A DNA stretch of 64,000 bases from Isoetes taiwanensis (Eukaryota; Streptophyta; Lycopodiopsida; Isoetales; Isoetaceae). Position numbers and translations under genes: made by a program. Each line of letters begins with the position of its first letter. Within the stretch, counting starts at the first letter, position 1. The notes beneath the pieces were generated by a model that had not been told where the DNA came from, ran no database searches, and was given only the letters and a program-made list of their open reading frames with translations. The DNA is taken from assembly GCA_021234155.1 (NCBI GenBank), contig JAJEKV010000308.1:122001-186000 (forward strand). The letters run 5' to 3'. This document shows, piece after piece, positions 46,497 to 57,143 of the stretch.

Positions 46497-47562
46497 GCCT
46501 TTTGATAGGCAACAAAGCACCAGATTTTGAGGCAGAAGCCGTTTTTGATCAGGAATTCATCAAGGTTCATTTGATTGAATTTGATGTCTATATTGCAACA
46601 CATTGTGTTCTCATGAAGATCTTTCCTCATTGCTTTAATTCTTCTTGCAGGTCAAGCTCTCAGATTATTTGGGAAAAAAATACGTGGTTCTATTTTTCTA
46701 TCCTCTGGACATCACATTTGTTTGTCCCACAGGTTCAGCTTCTCTTCCAAAACTTGCTTAGGGTTCCAACATCAATACAGAATATATATGGCGACCGCTT
46801 GATGAGAGTCTCGGTTTTTGTTTCTCTGTTTGCTTTTATATCTTTTGTGTGGTCTTTGTGCAAAACAAAATTCGAAGGCTCTTCATTTTGTCTTTCCTTA
46901 TATTGATGAAATTCGCATTTGACCGCTACAAGGAGTTTGAAAAGTTGAAACAGAGGTGCTAAGAATCTCTGTGAGGCGATTGTGTTAAGGAAATGAGGAT
47001 CCACTTTATCTGCCTGGGATGGTTACTTATTAAAAGGCGTATCTCACTATGTCTTTGTCGCGGTTTTCTCATCTTGCATGGGTACAAGCAGACAGGAAAT
47101 CTGGTGGTCTTGGTGATCGGCTTATCAATTGTATCGGACATTTCAAAATCCATTGCTAAGTTCTATAATGTGTTGATCCCTGACCAGGTGAGTGGTGGGA
47201 AAATAAAGAGGAACATTTTTCACAATAACCCTCTGCCTTGCAAGTCTGATCTCCCAACATTCTGCAGGGTATTGCTTTGAGGGGACTCTTTATAATTGAC
47301 AAGGAAGGTGTGATCCAACATGCCACAATTAACAATCTAGCAATTGGCCGTAGTGTTGATGAAACATTGAGAACCCTTCAGGTAATTCCTTGTTTTTGAT
47401 ATAAGATTACTTAAATGAGCATGCTCATTGTTTTCTTCTTTTTAGGCTGTGCAATATGTGCAAGACAACCCCGATGAGGTGTGCCTAGCAGGATGCAAGC
47501 TCGGGGACAAGTCAATGAAGCCAGACCCCAAGCTTAGCAAAGAGTACTTCCAAGCCATTTAG
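46497..47562 (+). pseudogene. chloroplast-type 2-Cys peroxiredoxin, broken
   Basis: Exons separated by introns encode, in order: [20 protein letters not shown] (to 46,564), [20 protein letters not shown] with ITFVCPT and its peroxidatic Cys (46,651-46,732), DRYKEFEKL (near 46,920-46,975), FSHLAWVQADRKSGGLGD (47,061-47,187, then shifted, ending VLIPDQ), [20 protein letters not shown] (47,268-47,381) and [17 protein letters not shown] with the resolving Cys (47,446-47,562, TAG). The ending [11 protein letters not shown] is the plant plastid 2-Cys Prx C-terminus. At least two exons carry one-base shifts and the N-terminal transit peptide is missing. The retained introns show a duplicated (not retrotransposed) pseudogene. 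An AATAAA lies at 47,684. Confidence 0.88.
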
Positions 47563-47569
47563 TCTAGTC

Positions 47570-48700
47570 CCATGACAAGCTTTATCAATATGAATGGTTT
47601 TTGAGGAGTTCAATTTTGAAGAGGCTAGCAAGTATGAACTCTTATGTTTTAAACAACGCAATGGATTTTGACTGCTGAGTTCTAATAAATTGGAAAGCTT
47701 CTAAAATTTAAGAAGGGCACTGTTTAATACAAGCAAAAGCGCACTTTGGTGGCTCATTTCTTTGTCACAGTAGTTGGCCTTGTTAGGTGTCCCATACAGT
47801 AGTAGGGCTTGTTTTGTATTGTAGCAAACTAGAAAGACAAGAAGTAATACCTAACAGCTTGAGTGGGCGAGCAAGAAATTGAAAAGCTCGTCATCTAGAC
47901 CTTGCCATTTGAAGTGTTGGTGATGCATTTTCAGTTTTGTGTATCTGCAACAGATATTTTCAGCACTTTAGAGCAATATTAGATAGATTTAACTAATCTG
48001 TTTCCTGATTTGTTACAGTTTGAACAAATGCACAATAACATGCTACCATTTGTCAAAAAAATTTGAGATTAATCTATGGACACATTGTACACTGCAGAGA
48101 ATGTTAACGGGATAACTACAAGAATGTTGAAGAAGGTACTGCTTAAAGAGTAAATTAGCATCCAAGTGTATTTGCAAGAGGCGTATTTGCAAGACAAGGA
48201 TAAATCTTAGAAGCAAAATCCTTGAAGTGTAATTTTAGTTAGCTAAGGGTACATTTGCACTCGTGATTAAGTTAACGTGACGAATGAAAAACCCTTTGCA
48301 TTAAGTCTTGGTTAAAAATAACTTGAATGTGCACGAATTTAGTTAAGTTAGGGTCCATTTGCACGCAAGGTAAAAGAAGCCAAGTCTTATATTCGTACTA
48401 CTAGTTAAGTTAGTATAGTGTTAAAACTTGAAACGTTTTTAATCAAATTTATAATTGCAAAACTAGTAAGTTAGGATATAGTTAAAAATTGTAGTTGACA
48501 AAAAAGACCAACTATTTTTACATGTCTAGTAAGACTAACTAAAAGTTAAGCTAAACGAAAAATAACACTAAAAGTTAAAGTGATCTCAATGTGATTTAAG
48601 GTTAGTTAAATGCGCGTATAATTTCGGCTAACTTAACTAACGTGCATGAAACTATTTAGTTAAGCTAGTTGAGTTATTTTTAACCAAAACGTTCAACTAA
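47570..48700. other. intergenic, TTAGTTAAGTTA-rich
   Basis: Downstream of the peroxiredoxin remnant. From about 48,240 to 48,690 short variants of TTAGTTAAGTTAG recur many times, giving a low-complexity region. No gene is seen. Confidence 0.5.
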
Positions 48701-48715
48701 GCGTGTGCGAATGGA

Positions 48716-48805
48716 TTTTTGGGTTGCTCCTAGGGGGGCAAGCCTTGGTTTGTGTGGGTTTATAGCATATTCCAAGTATTTGCTAGTATATGTCAAGAAT
48801 ATGTC
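48716..48805. repeat. solo end of the long-TIR element family
   Basis: TTTTGGGTTGCTCCTAGGGG, then a GCAAGCC..GGTTT stretch and a diverged hairpin (CATATTCCAAG ... CAAGAATATG), matches the right terminus of the element at 36,832-38,280. No opposite end is found nearby. Confidence 0.55.
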
Positions 48806-48955
48806 AATGACTGCTCCAAACTTGCTATCAGGTGTAAACTGGCAGTGGCCGCTGTTGTTGGGCAGCCACTTTGAAAACCGACTAATCGGTGCCGACTCGT
48901 TATCTGCCAGTGTGCATGGGAAGAGAGAAGAGTGCATGGATGGTAGACGTAGGTT

Positions 48956-49700
48956 ATGGCGCTTCCTTTAAGCTCCGAAGAGGCTATGGCGATTTGCAAA
49001 GAAAGCTATGGCGATGCCGGATCAGCAGAGGTCGGAACCTCAGAGGAAAATTGCCCCTCGGTCCTCGAAGGGGAAGAAACAATCTCCGATGCAGCCATTT
49101 TGGCACTCAAGGCCGGCCTCGACGAACTCTGCCCTGCAGAGCACCATGTTGTTAAGCGGCTTAGTCGCCATTTCTTCACTCAGAAATGTAAAAAGGAGCT
49201 TACCAATGCTATCAAGCAAGATCAGCCTCAATCTTAGATTTCTTTAGCATAATCTGCCTTTGTTTTTTTCTTGTTTTTGTATCTGATGCTCTGTTCGGTT
49301 TTGTCATTTGCCCTGTTTTCTCATAGTGTGGCCTATAATATGGCTTATACCTTTCAGTCCCTTATTCGTTACTTTGATCGAGACTGTGTGGCATTGCCAG
49401 GATTGGTGAAGTATGTTGATACTTTGAATTTTGAATCAGTCATTTGAGGTCTATATTTTTACTTAGGAAATTGACATATCTTTTAACTGATTTTTGTTAA
49501 GATTTTATAAAACTCGTACTCTGGAGAAGAGGGCTGATGCGTTCTCTTTCTAATTACACTGTAAGGTCTATTCCATGATAGTCTTATTTGTTTTTACGGA
49601 ATGATATTTTTTCGAATTTAAGTTATTTTTTGTGATCATTATAGGCAAAAAAAGGTGGAAGCATTGATTTGAAGAGGCCGTGGATGATTGTAACAAATTT
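48956..49700 (+). pseudogene. ferritin-family remnant with four exons
   Basis: Exon 1 (48,956-49,215, MALPLSSEEAMAICKESYGD at its start) ends CKKELTNAI. Exon 2 (49,327-49,410) continues NVAYNMAYTFQSLIRYFDRD and CVALPGLVK, matching the ferritin stretch QINVEYN.SY.YH....YFDRDNVALKGLAK. Exon 3 (from 49,502) gives FYKTRTLEKRADAF and then a stop. Exon 4 (from 49,645) gives KKGGSIDLKRPW, the ferritin RGG segment. Exon 1 joins exon 2 in frame only through a GC-AG intron (GCAAGA ... CATAG). The ferroxidase residues expected around E..HAE are replaced (EKRADA), so it could not oxidise iron even if translated. Ferritin normally stores iron in plastids. The match is strong in the middle, weak at the N-terminus. 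Confidence 0.75.
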
Positions 49701-49709
49701 TAGTGTGTA

Positions 49710-50320
49710 GATGACAGACACTACCCAGGTTAAGACAATGTAAAACATCTAATCGGCAATACCCAGGAACATCTTAAAATATTCAGGCATTAGCCCCACT
49801 GCATTCAGCATTATGTTCAGAGTAGCAAAATTAAAAGTTATTTAGTGGCGACATTGAACCCTGAAAACCAGGTAATAAGATAAACACTATTTCAATCAAT
49901 ATTTATGTGCAGTAGCATTCACAACAGAATAACAACATTTTTTTTTTCCTAACCTCTTAGGCAAGGGCAATAAATCATTATCGAAGCTAGTGGCAACAAT
50001 TAATATTGTAATGGAATGCAACATTGATGATGAAATATTTAGAGTATGTTGTACCATTTTGCTTTTAGAATTAACAAGTTGTTGAGATCATGTTTGAAAT
50101 TTCATGCCCGCCTACATAGAAATGTACTTACGCCCGACAACGCCGGGCACACGTTACTAGTGCCTCATAATGCCGATAATCTAGAAACCAAACGAAAGCC
50201 AATAGGTTACACTGAACTCCCCATAGTCCATGTGTCCAGCTGGATCCTAGTCCAAGAGGAGCTCAACATCTAAGGAGGAGTTAGCAATGCAAATAGGTAC
50301 CATCACCTTCACAAAACGTC
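49710..50320. other. non-coding with GCCC hairpin motif
   Basis: No gene. The palindrome GCCCGACAACGCCGGGC at 50,132-50,148 followed by ACGTTACTAGT is the inverted counterpart of the motif at 38,973-39,006. Confidence 0.5.
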
Positions 50321-50325
50321 AATGT

Positions 50326-50437
50326 CTTAAAATAGTAACTTTGATTAGTTGTAAAAACATGACTTTCAAGTATGATTTAAGCCACTTCACCCTCCGGCCA
50401 TGGAAGGCAACCCTCCGTGCGCAGCACCTTGTTTTTT
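50326..50437 (-). repeat. dispersed repeat, partner at 13.6 kb
   Basis: The reverse complement of this segment matches 13,581-13,690 (AAACAAGGTGCTGCGCA and onward). Confidence 0.75.
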
Positions 50438-50539
50438 TTTATAACAACTCAATCAATTGTTTTAGGGATATATGGTCTATGGCTTCAGGAATTGTCATTT
50501 TTACAGCCATATTAAATCCCCCTGGAACCCCTTGTTATT

Positions 50540-50814
50540 GTGCTATATATTTTAAACGAGGTGCATCCTGGACTACCACAATCGTCGGATGCGTCGATCC
50601 TACGACCCAGAATGTATGTATGTTGGGGCCTCTGGGTACCTCTCGTTTTGCTTATGGTCATTTATGATTGGAGGTGCCCATGATTTTGAAATATGAAATA
50701 CAAGGTTGCCTAAAGGTTTTGAGGGAATATCGAACCTCTATATAGCTTTGCCTGAGGTTTTAGAATATGAAATACGGGGGCTCGAACCTCTACCAAAATA
50801 ACTCAATGGACTAA
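50540..50814 (-). repeat. tRNA-derived SINE, copy 2, head truncated
   Basis: Matches 37,871-38,150 with scattered changes, including both B-box-like motifs (GGTTCGAGCCC near 50,777-50,787). The A-box end is cut off at about 50,814, where gypsy RT sequence begins directly. Confidence 0.75.
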
Positions 50815-51892
50815 GGTTAGACCTCCGCAGTGGATATCATCAGATTAAGATTCGGGAAGGGGACGAACCTAAAACTGCATTCAGAACTCATCAAGGACAT
50901 TATGAGTTTCTGGTTATGCCGTTTGGGCTTACAAATGCGCCCGCAACGTTTATGCGACTAATGAATCAAGTGTTTTCTGAGCATTTGGACAAGTTTGTCG
51001 AAGTCTTTTTAGATGATATTCTCGTCTATTCGCAAACTGTTGAAGAGCATTTCGCTCATTTGGAACACGTTCTTCAAACTTTGCGGGAACACAAACTCTA
51101 TGCAACGATTTCCAAATGTGATTTCTTTAAGCCGCAAGTGGCATATCTGGGACATATTCTGTCTAGTGATGGTGTCTCCCCAGATCCCACCAAGGTACAA
51201 GTGGTACAGCAATGGCTCCCACCAAAAAACGTTTCGGAGTTACGAAGTTTTCTAGGGTTAGCCATGTACTACCGCAAATTCGTACCTAAATTTTCTAAAG
51301 TTGTTGCTCCTCTCACTAATTTTGTGTGGGGGAGAGAGCAGCAAGAGGCGTTTCGGCGCATTAAGGACTTGCTGGTGAGCAGTCCTGTGCTAAAAGTGCC
51401 GGATTTGAATCAGGCATTTGAGATCTATACTGACGCTTGTGGCCAAGCGCTGGGAGCAGTATTAATGCAGCAGGGTCACGTAGTGGCTTATGAAAGTCAG
51501 AAACTAAGTCCTGCGGAAAGGAACTATGCAACTTATGAGCAAGAGTTGCTAGCCATTGTGCATGCGTTAAAGATGTGGGGGCACTACTTGCGTAGTGGGA
51601 CGAGCCAAGAGCCGCTCAAGTTTATCGTCTATACCGACCATAAACCATTAAGGTTCTTGCAAAGTCAAGCCAAAATTAGTCCAAGACAGGCTAGGTGGCT
51701 AGACTTCCTCCATGAGTTTCATTTTTCCATTGAGCATACGCCGGGCAAAAATAATCCAGTTGCCGATGCATTATCAAGGGTTAAGCGTATAAATACCTTA
51801 ACAACTTTGACAAGTGATCTTATACAAAGGATCAAGGATGCATATCCTGAGGATCAGCAAGATCTGGCGATGGTCAAGCTCGGGGTGCTGTG
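50814..51892 (+). CDS. Ty3/gypsy RT and RNase H fragment (element D)
   Basis: A continuous open frame starts in the middle of RT ([20 protein letters not shown]) and runs through [20 protein letters not shown], the catalytic [10 protein letters not shown] near 51,000-51,030, [38 protein letters not shown], then RNase H ([52 protein letters not shown]) and the tether [17 protein letters not shown]. It is the best preserved coding stretch in the window: no stop for about 360 codons. The RT N-terminus is missing at the SINE junction. The frame stays open past 51,893 only because it reads into the LTR of element B, adding about 58 foreign residues (to stop at 52,067). Integrase is separated off by that insertion or lost. 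Confidence 0.92.
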
Positions 51893-52479
51893 TGTTAGTC
51901 CTGTGCCTCCTGGTACAGGACTATTCATGCATGCGACGGACCAGGTCAAGGCCAAGGATCCACAATCAGGCGTGGGTCCGTCGTCAAAGGCTCAGCAGAA
52001 GACCAAGCAGACCACGCAGACAAAGACCACGCCTGGCATCAACAAGAGGCGGCGCTCAGACAAGTGACGGCCTGTCACCGCCCGCGTCAGCGTCAGCGTG
52101 ATTTCAGGCTTTTCAAGAGGCACCGCCAGCATTCCTGCAAATCAGGCCTCCTTCCAGGAGTCGGCACCGAAATCAGTCAGAGTGTCTATATTGGGCCAAA
52201 GGCCATTGTACTATATATATGAGTAGAGCTAGCACATAAGTTTTTAGATGAGTTTGAGTCTTGTCTCATTTCAGTTTTCTCTCGGTTGTGAGAGCTCATG
52301 TATCATCATCATTGATATCAAGGAAGCTTATCATTGTTGTCTCATTGTTCTTTTGTTTTCTTTTCCCTTTCCTTTGTTTTCTTGCAAATCCCGCGTGACA
52401 TAGTCCCGGATTCTCTGTTGGATCCACGGGTCCTCACACGGGGCATCTTGCGAGGAGTTTCGAACCCGGACCCCAAACA
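51893..52479 (+). repeat. 5' LTR of element B (587 bp)
   Basis: Begins TGTTAGTCCTGTGC and ends CGGACCCCAAACA, aligning with both ends of the element A LTRs, and shares CAAATCCCGCGTGACA near 52,384. TATATATATGAG near 52,211 is a possible TATA box. The preceding 5 bp are CTGTG, whose partner would lie beyond the window. Confidence 0.85.
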
Positions 52480-52499
52480 ACATGCGGCTATTTAGGTGC

Positions 52500-54760
52500 G
52501 ATTCGATTTTCCTTTCTTACATGCGCCATGTTTGCGAAACTTCACGCGGAAGAACTTCTTTCAGGGCGGCGTCTGGCTTGGGCGCCATCATCGACGGGAA
52601 GTTGTTCGCGACATGTATGGATCGCGCTTATGACATTGAGGGAGGCCACATTCGGTCCTAGGGGCTTAGTCGGCGCCACCCACCCTCGTGTCATGTCACC
52701 GTCGGTTCCCGCCTCCAAGCGTGCAAACATTGCTCCGACCTCGATCACCTCATCACTATCAGGAGCCCCATCGGGGCTCAACCTTCTCAGCCTTACTTTC
52801 ATACCCCGAACATGCCTACATCCATCATTCGCCGCCCATCGCCTCTGCCTTCACAACCATCATCTCCTCATAGAAGGATAGGGATATCCACATGTCTCTT
52901 TTGCTCCTCCCGGGGAATTTCCCTTCCCTACATTTTCCACCGCTCTTCTGTTTTACAACCTTACAGACCTCAAACCAATGATCAAAGCACCTCCGGTACC
53001 TCCCCTCAGTCCACCCCTTCATGGGTCTTTTCGGGCACCATGCCACCTCCAACTCCACCTCAATATAATCCCTATCCGGTTCTGTCCAGCCAAGCACTTT
53101 CACCTCTACCTTTCGGACCCTTAAGGTGACTTATCAACCTTTGGCAACACGAAAGGCAAACCATTAGACCAAAGTGCTTTCGGGCCCACATGGAAGAATT
53201 TGAGGCTCTGGCTGTCCTAAATGGTCATGCACAACCTCAATTTGAAATTCCATATCTTTTTCCACCCCACTGCGTGGGCTCCGGGATAGGTTCAATCGTA
53301 TACGTTTTATCCAATGCATTATTTTTTTCGCTTGATACTTACAAATTTGACGTTTAATCTCGTCAAAAATACGGACTAAAAATTTCAGGCGAAAAACTTC
53401 CGGTAAGCAAAATAACCGCTTTAAACTTCGCGGTCACAGTTCGTAAAGCGAAGTTTTATATTTTCACTTTACGCGAACTGAAATAGTTTCGGCTAGAAAG
53501 CGAAATGAAGCTTATTGCTGGGCTTAGCGAAACCCATCTTCGTAGTTAAAAATAACTCGGCGTATAGTTTAGCCTCAAATATATATAGAAACTTCGTGGC
53601 TTAAAACTTACTGCTACACGCAGGAAACAGCCCTTCGCGTAAGTTTAAAAAAGAATGCTTCGCGAACAAAAAAGTTTGGCGTAAGCGAACCTTTATATCT
53701 TAATTAGCGAAAAGAGTTTTCGCCGCAGGCGAACATTAAGGCACCAAACGCCTTTCCATGAGGGGATTCGCCAGTGTTTAAAATTCAGGACTTACGCCGA
53801 AAGAAAGTTCGCGTGTAAAGCGAAACAAAGGTTTTAAACTTTACGCGAAACTTTTTTCCCACGGCATGAGTATTAAATACAAAAAATACGTATTTTTCCC
53901 AAAAATACGTATTTTTGCACTTTATACGTCTGAAAAAATAGTTTCATACGTACAGAACCTATCCCTGCGTGGCTCTCCTCACCAATGGCTTATGTCCAAC
54001 AAAAGCCACTGGAAACAAGATTGGTCAGAAATGAAAACTGCTTTTCTTTCTCACTATGGAACCACGGATGATGATTAACTTCATCTCAAGCAACTCAATG
54101 ACCTTCAACAAGAGCCCACGGAGTCCGCCAGGGATTTTGCAGATCGACTTCATATCCTGCTCAGCAAACTCAAAGAGTACGACCGCGAGCCGGATCTTGG
54201 TGCGGTTTCTCCAAGGACTTCCCCGCCTATCCAGACTCATGATCAATACCTGGCGTACCAAGACTTTGGAGCGGGGCTATCGACCTTGTCAATCACTCCG
54301 TCAATGTTTCCTCCCGTAGGCGTGGCTCTTCGGGAGCTCCCTTTCATACCACGGTCCATGGTTCCACGTGATGGCTGTCCAACCTCAACACGCCAATCCG
54401 GCGTGATCGGATCACGGTGCCATATCTGCAAACATCAAGGCCACTTGGCAAATGAGTGCAATTCCACCAATGGCCCGCCTCATTGTAAACGATGCAACAT
54501 GTGCAATCATGCCACGGAAGAGTGCACTCGCACTCATCCTACACCTTTCCGCAACAAGCTGGTTTATCAAGTGCAAACAACACCTCAGCAACAATCGCAA
54601 TATCAGCCGCAACCACTGCAGGCTCAACCCAATCAACTCTATCAGCAACAGGAGCAACAACGGGGACCCAACACACGCCCCCCTTTTGATCCTTCTAAAG
54701 CTCAGTGTTATCACTGTCACGAATGGGGTCATACCACCACGGCATGTCCTCAACTTCCAC
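52500..54760 (+). pseudogene. element B gag with three zinc knuckles
   Basis: A Pro-rich N-terminal part (to 53,129) is followed by HMEEFEALAVLNGHAQPQFE. After the MITE it continues SLRGSPHQWLMSNKSHWKQD and KTAFLSHYGTTDDD. A shifted frame has a capsid tail (ESARDFADRLHILLSKLKEY). Three CX2CX4HX4C knuckles follow in one frame at 54,418-54,459 (CHICKHQGHLANEC), 54,484-54,525 (CKRCNMCNHATEEC) and 54,705-54,747 (CYHCHEWGHTTTAC), separated by a Gln/Pro-rich linker. Three knuckles are more than the usual one or two. The frame is cut just after the third by element C. Confidence 0.8.
53283..53965. mobile_element. Mutator-like MITE (683 bp), GCGAA-dense
   Basis: The ends are GGGATAGGTTC and GAACCTATCCC (11-bp TIR, with weaker symmetry further in). 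The flanks TGCGTGGGCTC (53,271-53,281) and TGCGTGGCTC (53,966-53,975) are a roughly 10-bp duplication of gag sequence, and removing the insert restores alignment with the element A gag. A 10-bp duplication points to the Mutator superfamily. The inside has no coding frame. It is packed with GCGAA/TTCGC pentamers (about sixteen between 53,390 and 53,850), often beside TTTAAACTT- or TTACGCG-like sequence. Confidence 0.85.
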
Positions 54761-56344
54761 TGTGACGTTCCAAGTATTTATACGGTGTACGTATAAATAT
54801 TGAACACGTCACTCGGTATAGGTACGCCACCTGGGGTATGATAACCTAGGGGGTTGGCCACAATGGATTTAATTAGCTATGTTAACCAGATTATAAAGGA
54901 TAATTATCTAAGGACATGTGATTAAGTCAATCCATAGTAGGAAGGCGCCATTTGGCATGAACCAGGTGGCTAGCATGAGGATTGCTAAACTAGGCCACCA
55001 AAGGGAAGCGCCATCCTCATATCAGCCCAATATCGACCCAGCAAAGCGCCAGGAGCAGCTGAGCGCTCAAGAAGCAGTTGCTGTTCGTCCCCAGATCGCC
55101 AAGATACCCTCTACCTGTCGCTGCTACCCCAGTACAGTACCATGGAAGCACCCCTTGACAACGGGTCCAGCCGAAACTCTGGTTAGTGGTAGTTAACTTG
55201 CAAATTGTAGAATAATACTCTAGTATTCTTTCCTGGTTGGTTTTGGGTGAGATTAACCCTTCTTTGGTAATTAGGAATACTTTTCAATTATGAATGACGC
55301 TCTGTATGGAATGGTCGATGTCTCTATGAGTTAGTTTAGTAGTTTCACCAAAAAGCGGGGATTATTGGGGGTAGAGGCCTCGAAGCTTGAGTATAGAATG
55401 CTCCCTAGTAGTCCTTTAACACCCTACTAGTTTTTCGGCACGTGCACAAGAGCCTTAGGGTCATAGACGCTATGGCACGGCTTAGCACCGGATAAGGGAC
55501 GCAGTGGTGAAGTAGGGGGGTGGGGTCTTGCCACGAGCATAAAAGGCTCCCTGAGACTCCTACAAGTGGGCTAGGCGATAGCAGTCCACGTGGAGGGCGG
55601 GTATGGGTCCCGACACTCCACAGGTGTAGTGGTGTGACCCATTATGGGGCACCATGCACTTTGAGTAAAATTAGGGTGAGTAAGTCGGTGCGGATGCGGG
55701 GGTCGGCCGATGCGCGCACGTATTCTCTAGCTCACCCACAACACCACTTGTGATCCTGGAAGGGGCGCCTCCCCGACCTGCCTCATCGGACCAGGTGTCA
55801 TGAACACGGAGTAGATTCCAAGGGTGATCCACGGTCTGCGTCTCCAGGAAGGGCTATAAGCGCGGCCATAGCGTGAATCGACCCATCCGCAAAGTGTGCA
55901 ATGGGAGGGGCGGATGGAGTGGACAACCCTAGCCGATGTTCTATACCCAGCGCCATGCCAAGATTCGGCCTGGCTGATCTCCACGAGACCCACCGTCGGT
56001 AGCTCCCCACTAGAGTCCGAGCCGGGGTAGAACCCGGGCTTTTGGGTGTCTTCTTAGTTAGATGCATATTACGGGTTGTTAGTAGTTAGATGGATCGCCA
56101 CCCTTCGCGTGGTGGCCACTTATATATGATTTATCTTTTGTGTGCTAACCCTTGTATTCATGCTTCCAGCGGCGTAGCGCCCATGGCGTGGGCGAATGAC
56201 CCCTCCGTGTCCTTCACTGGCGTCTCATGAGGCGGCCCGGGTTAGATGGAGGGGCCGCGCCGTGATGGCGATGGTCGCCATGGGAGGGGAAAGTCCCCGT
56301 ATGTATACGATCGGGGGTGCATTATATATTGCAGGGCGTCCGCA
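54761..56344 (+). repeat. 5' LTR of element C (1,584 bp)
   Basis: Begins TGTGACGTTCC exactly where the element B gag stops and ends ...GTCCGCA two bases before a primer-binding site. TG...CA termini and PBS position define it, although the second LTR is outside the window. The distal third is GC-rich with no long frame. Confidence 0.75.
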
Positions 56345-56345
56345 G

Positions 56346-56357
56346 TGGTATCGAGCC
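56346..56357 (+). promoter_or_regulatory. primer-binding site (initiator tRNA-Met type)
   Basis: TGGTATCGAGCC differs by an indel from the standard plant PBS TGGTATCAGAGCC, complementary to the 3' end of initiator tRNA-Met, and sits one base after the LTR. Confidence 0.75.
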
Positions 56358-56359
56358 GT

Positions 56360-57030
56360 GATTTCGGTTGCTTTCGAAATCATAGTGACCAGCCAAACAC
56401 TAACTTCGTATACCGGTAGTTAGGAGGAGGCTAAGTTAATGTGTTGTTAGTCCTCTTTGATGTTTGGTTCGGTGTTAGGTTAAATTAGGAAATTGTAGCT
56501 TCAAGAAGGATAGGGCGGCTGGAGGGCCCAAGAATTGGAAGAATTGTAAATGTCAGTGAGTAGCTCAAATGACGGAGAAGGTGCGTCCATTGGATCGGGC
56601 ATACTCAAATTGCCCTAGGACCCGGTCGTCAGGGTGAAAAAATGGTCAAGGGCAGGCCCGAAAACCCACTCGGTAAGCTTGCTTTTTGTCGTCTTGACGA
56701 CGGGGGTAGAAGAGCCGAAAATCGCAGCCGGGGCCGACCGGTCGATCGGGAGTCAACGCTGGCCGCCAGTCAACTTCGGCGCCCGGCGTGCTTTTGACGA
56801 CCCTGAGTCGGCGGGGAGCACGTATAATGCAGCCGGCGCCCGACCGTATGCCTCGCGTATTTCCGCCATATAATCATTTTATAATAATAAAAATTTAAAA
56901 GTTAATAGGAAAAATTTTAAAACTTTTTTTAAAAAAAGTTATCTGGCCGTTCAAATTTCTTCTTGTTATTTGTTTTGCCTTGTCTTGACACAGCCGACCG
57001 CTTGAGCCGCTCGCCCGCCATCGCGAACCG
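56360..57030. other. element C leader, no gene
   Basis: GC-rich leader with a short AT-rich block (56,870-56,945, rich in TTTAAAAA). No supported frame. Confidence 0.4.
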
Positions 57031-57143
57031 GCGTGGCGTTGCTTCATCAGCCCTTGTGTTTTGGGAACCCTAAGCGCCTCCCTTGCTTAGTTTTCCCCAC
57101 CCGCGCCTCACCGCTTGACTTCATCGACCTTAGTGCTACCACT

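Noticed and set aside
52542-52802. Minus-strand frame behind the element B LTR
   Set aside because: Antisense to the gag leader; no motif.
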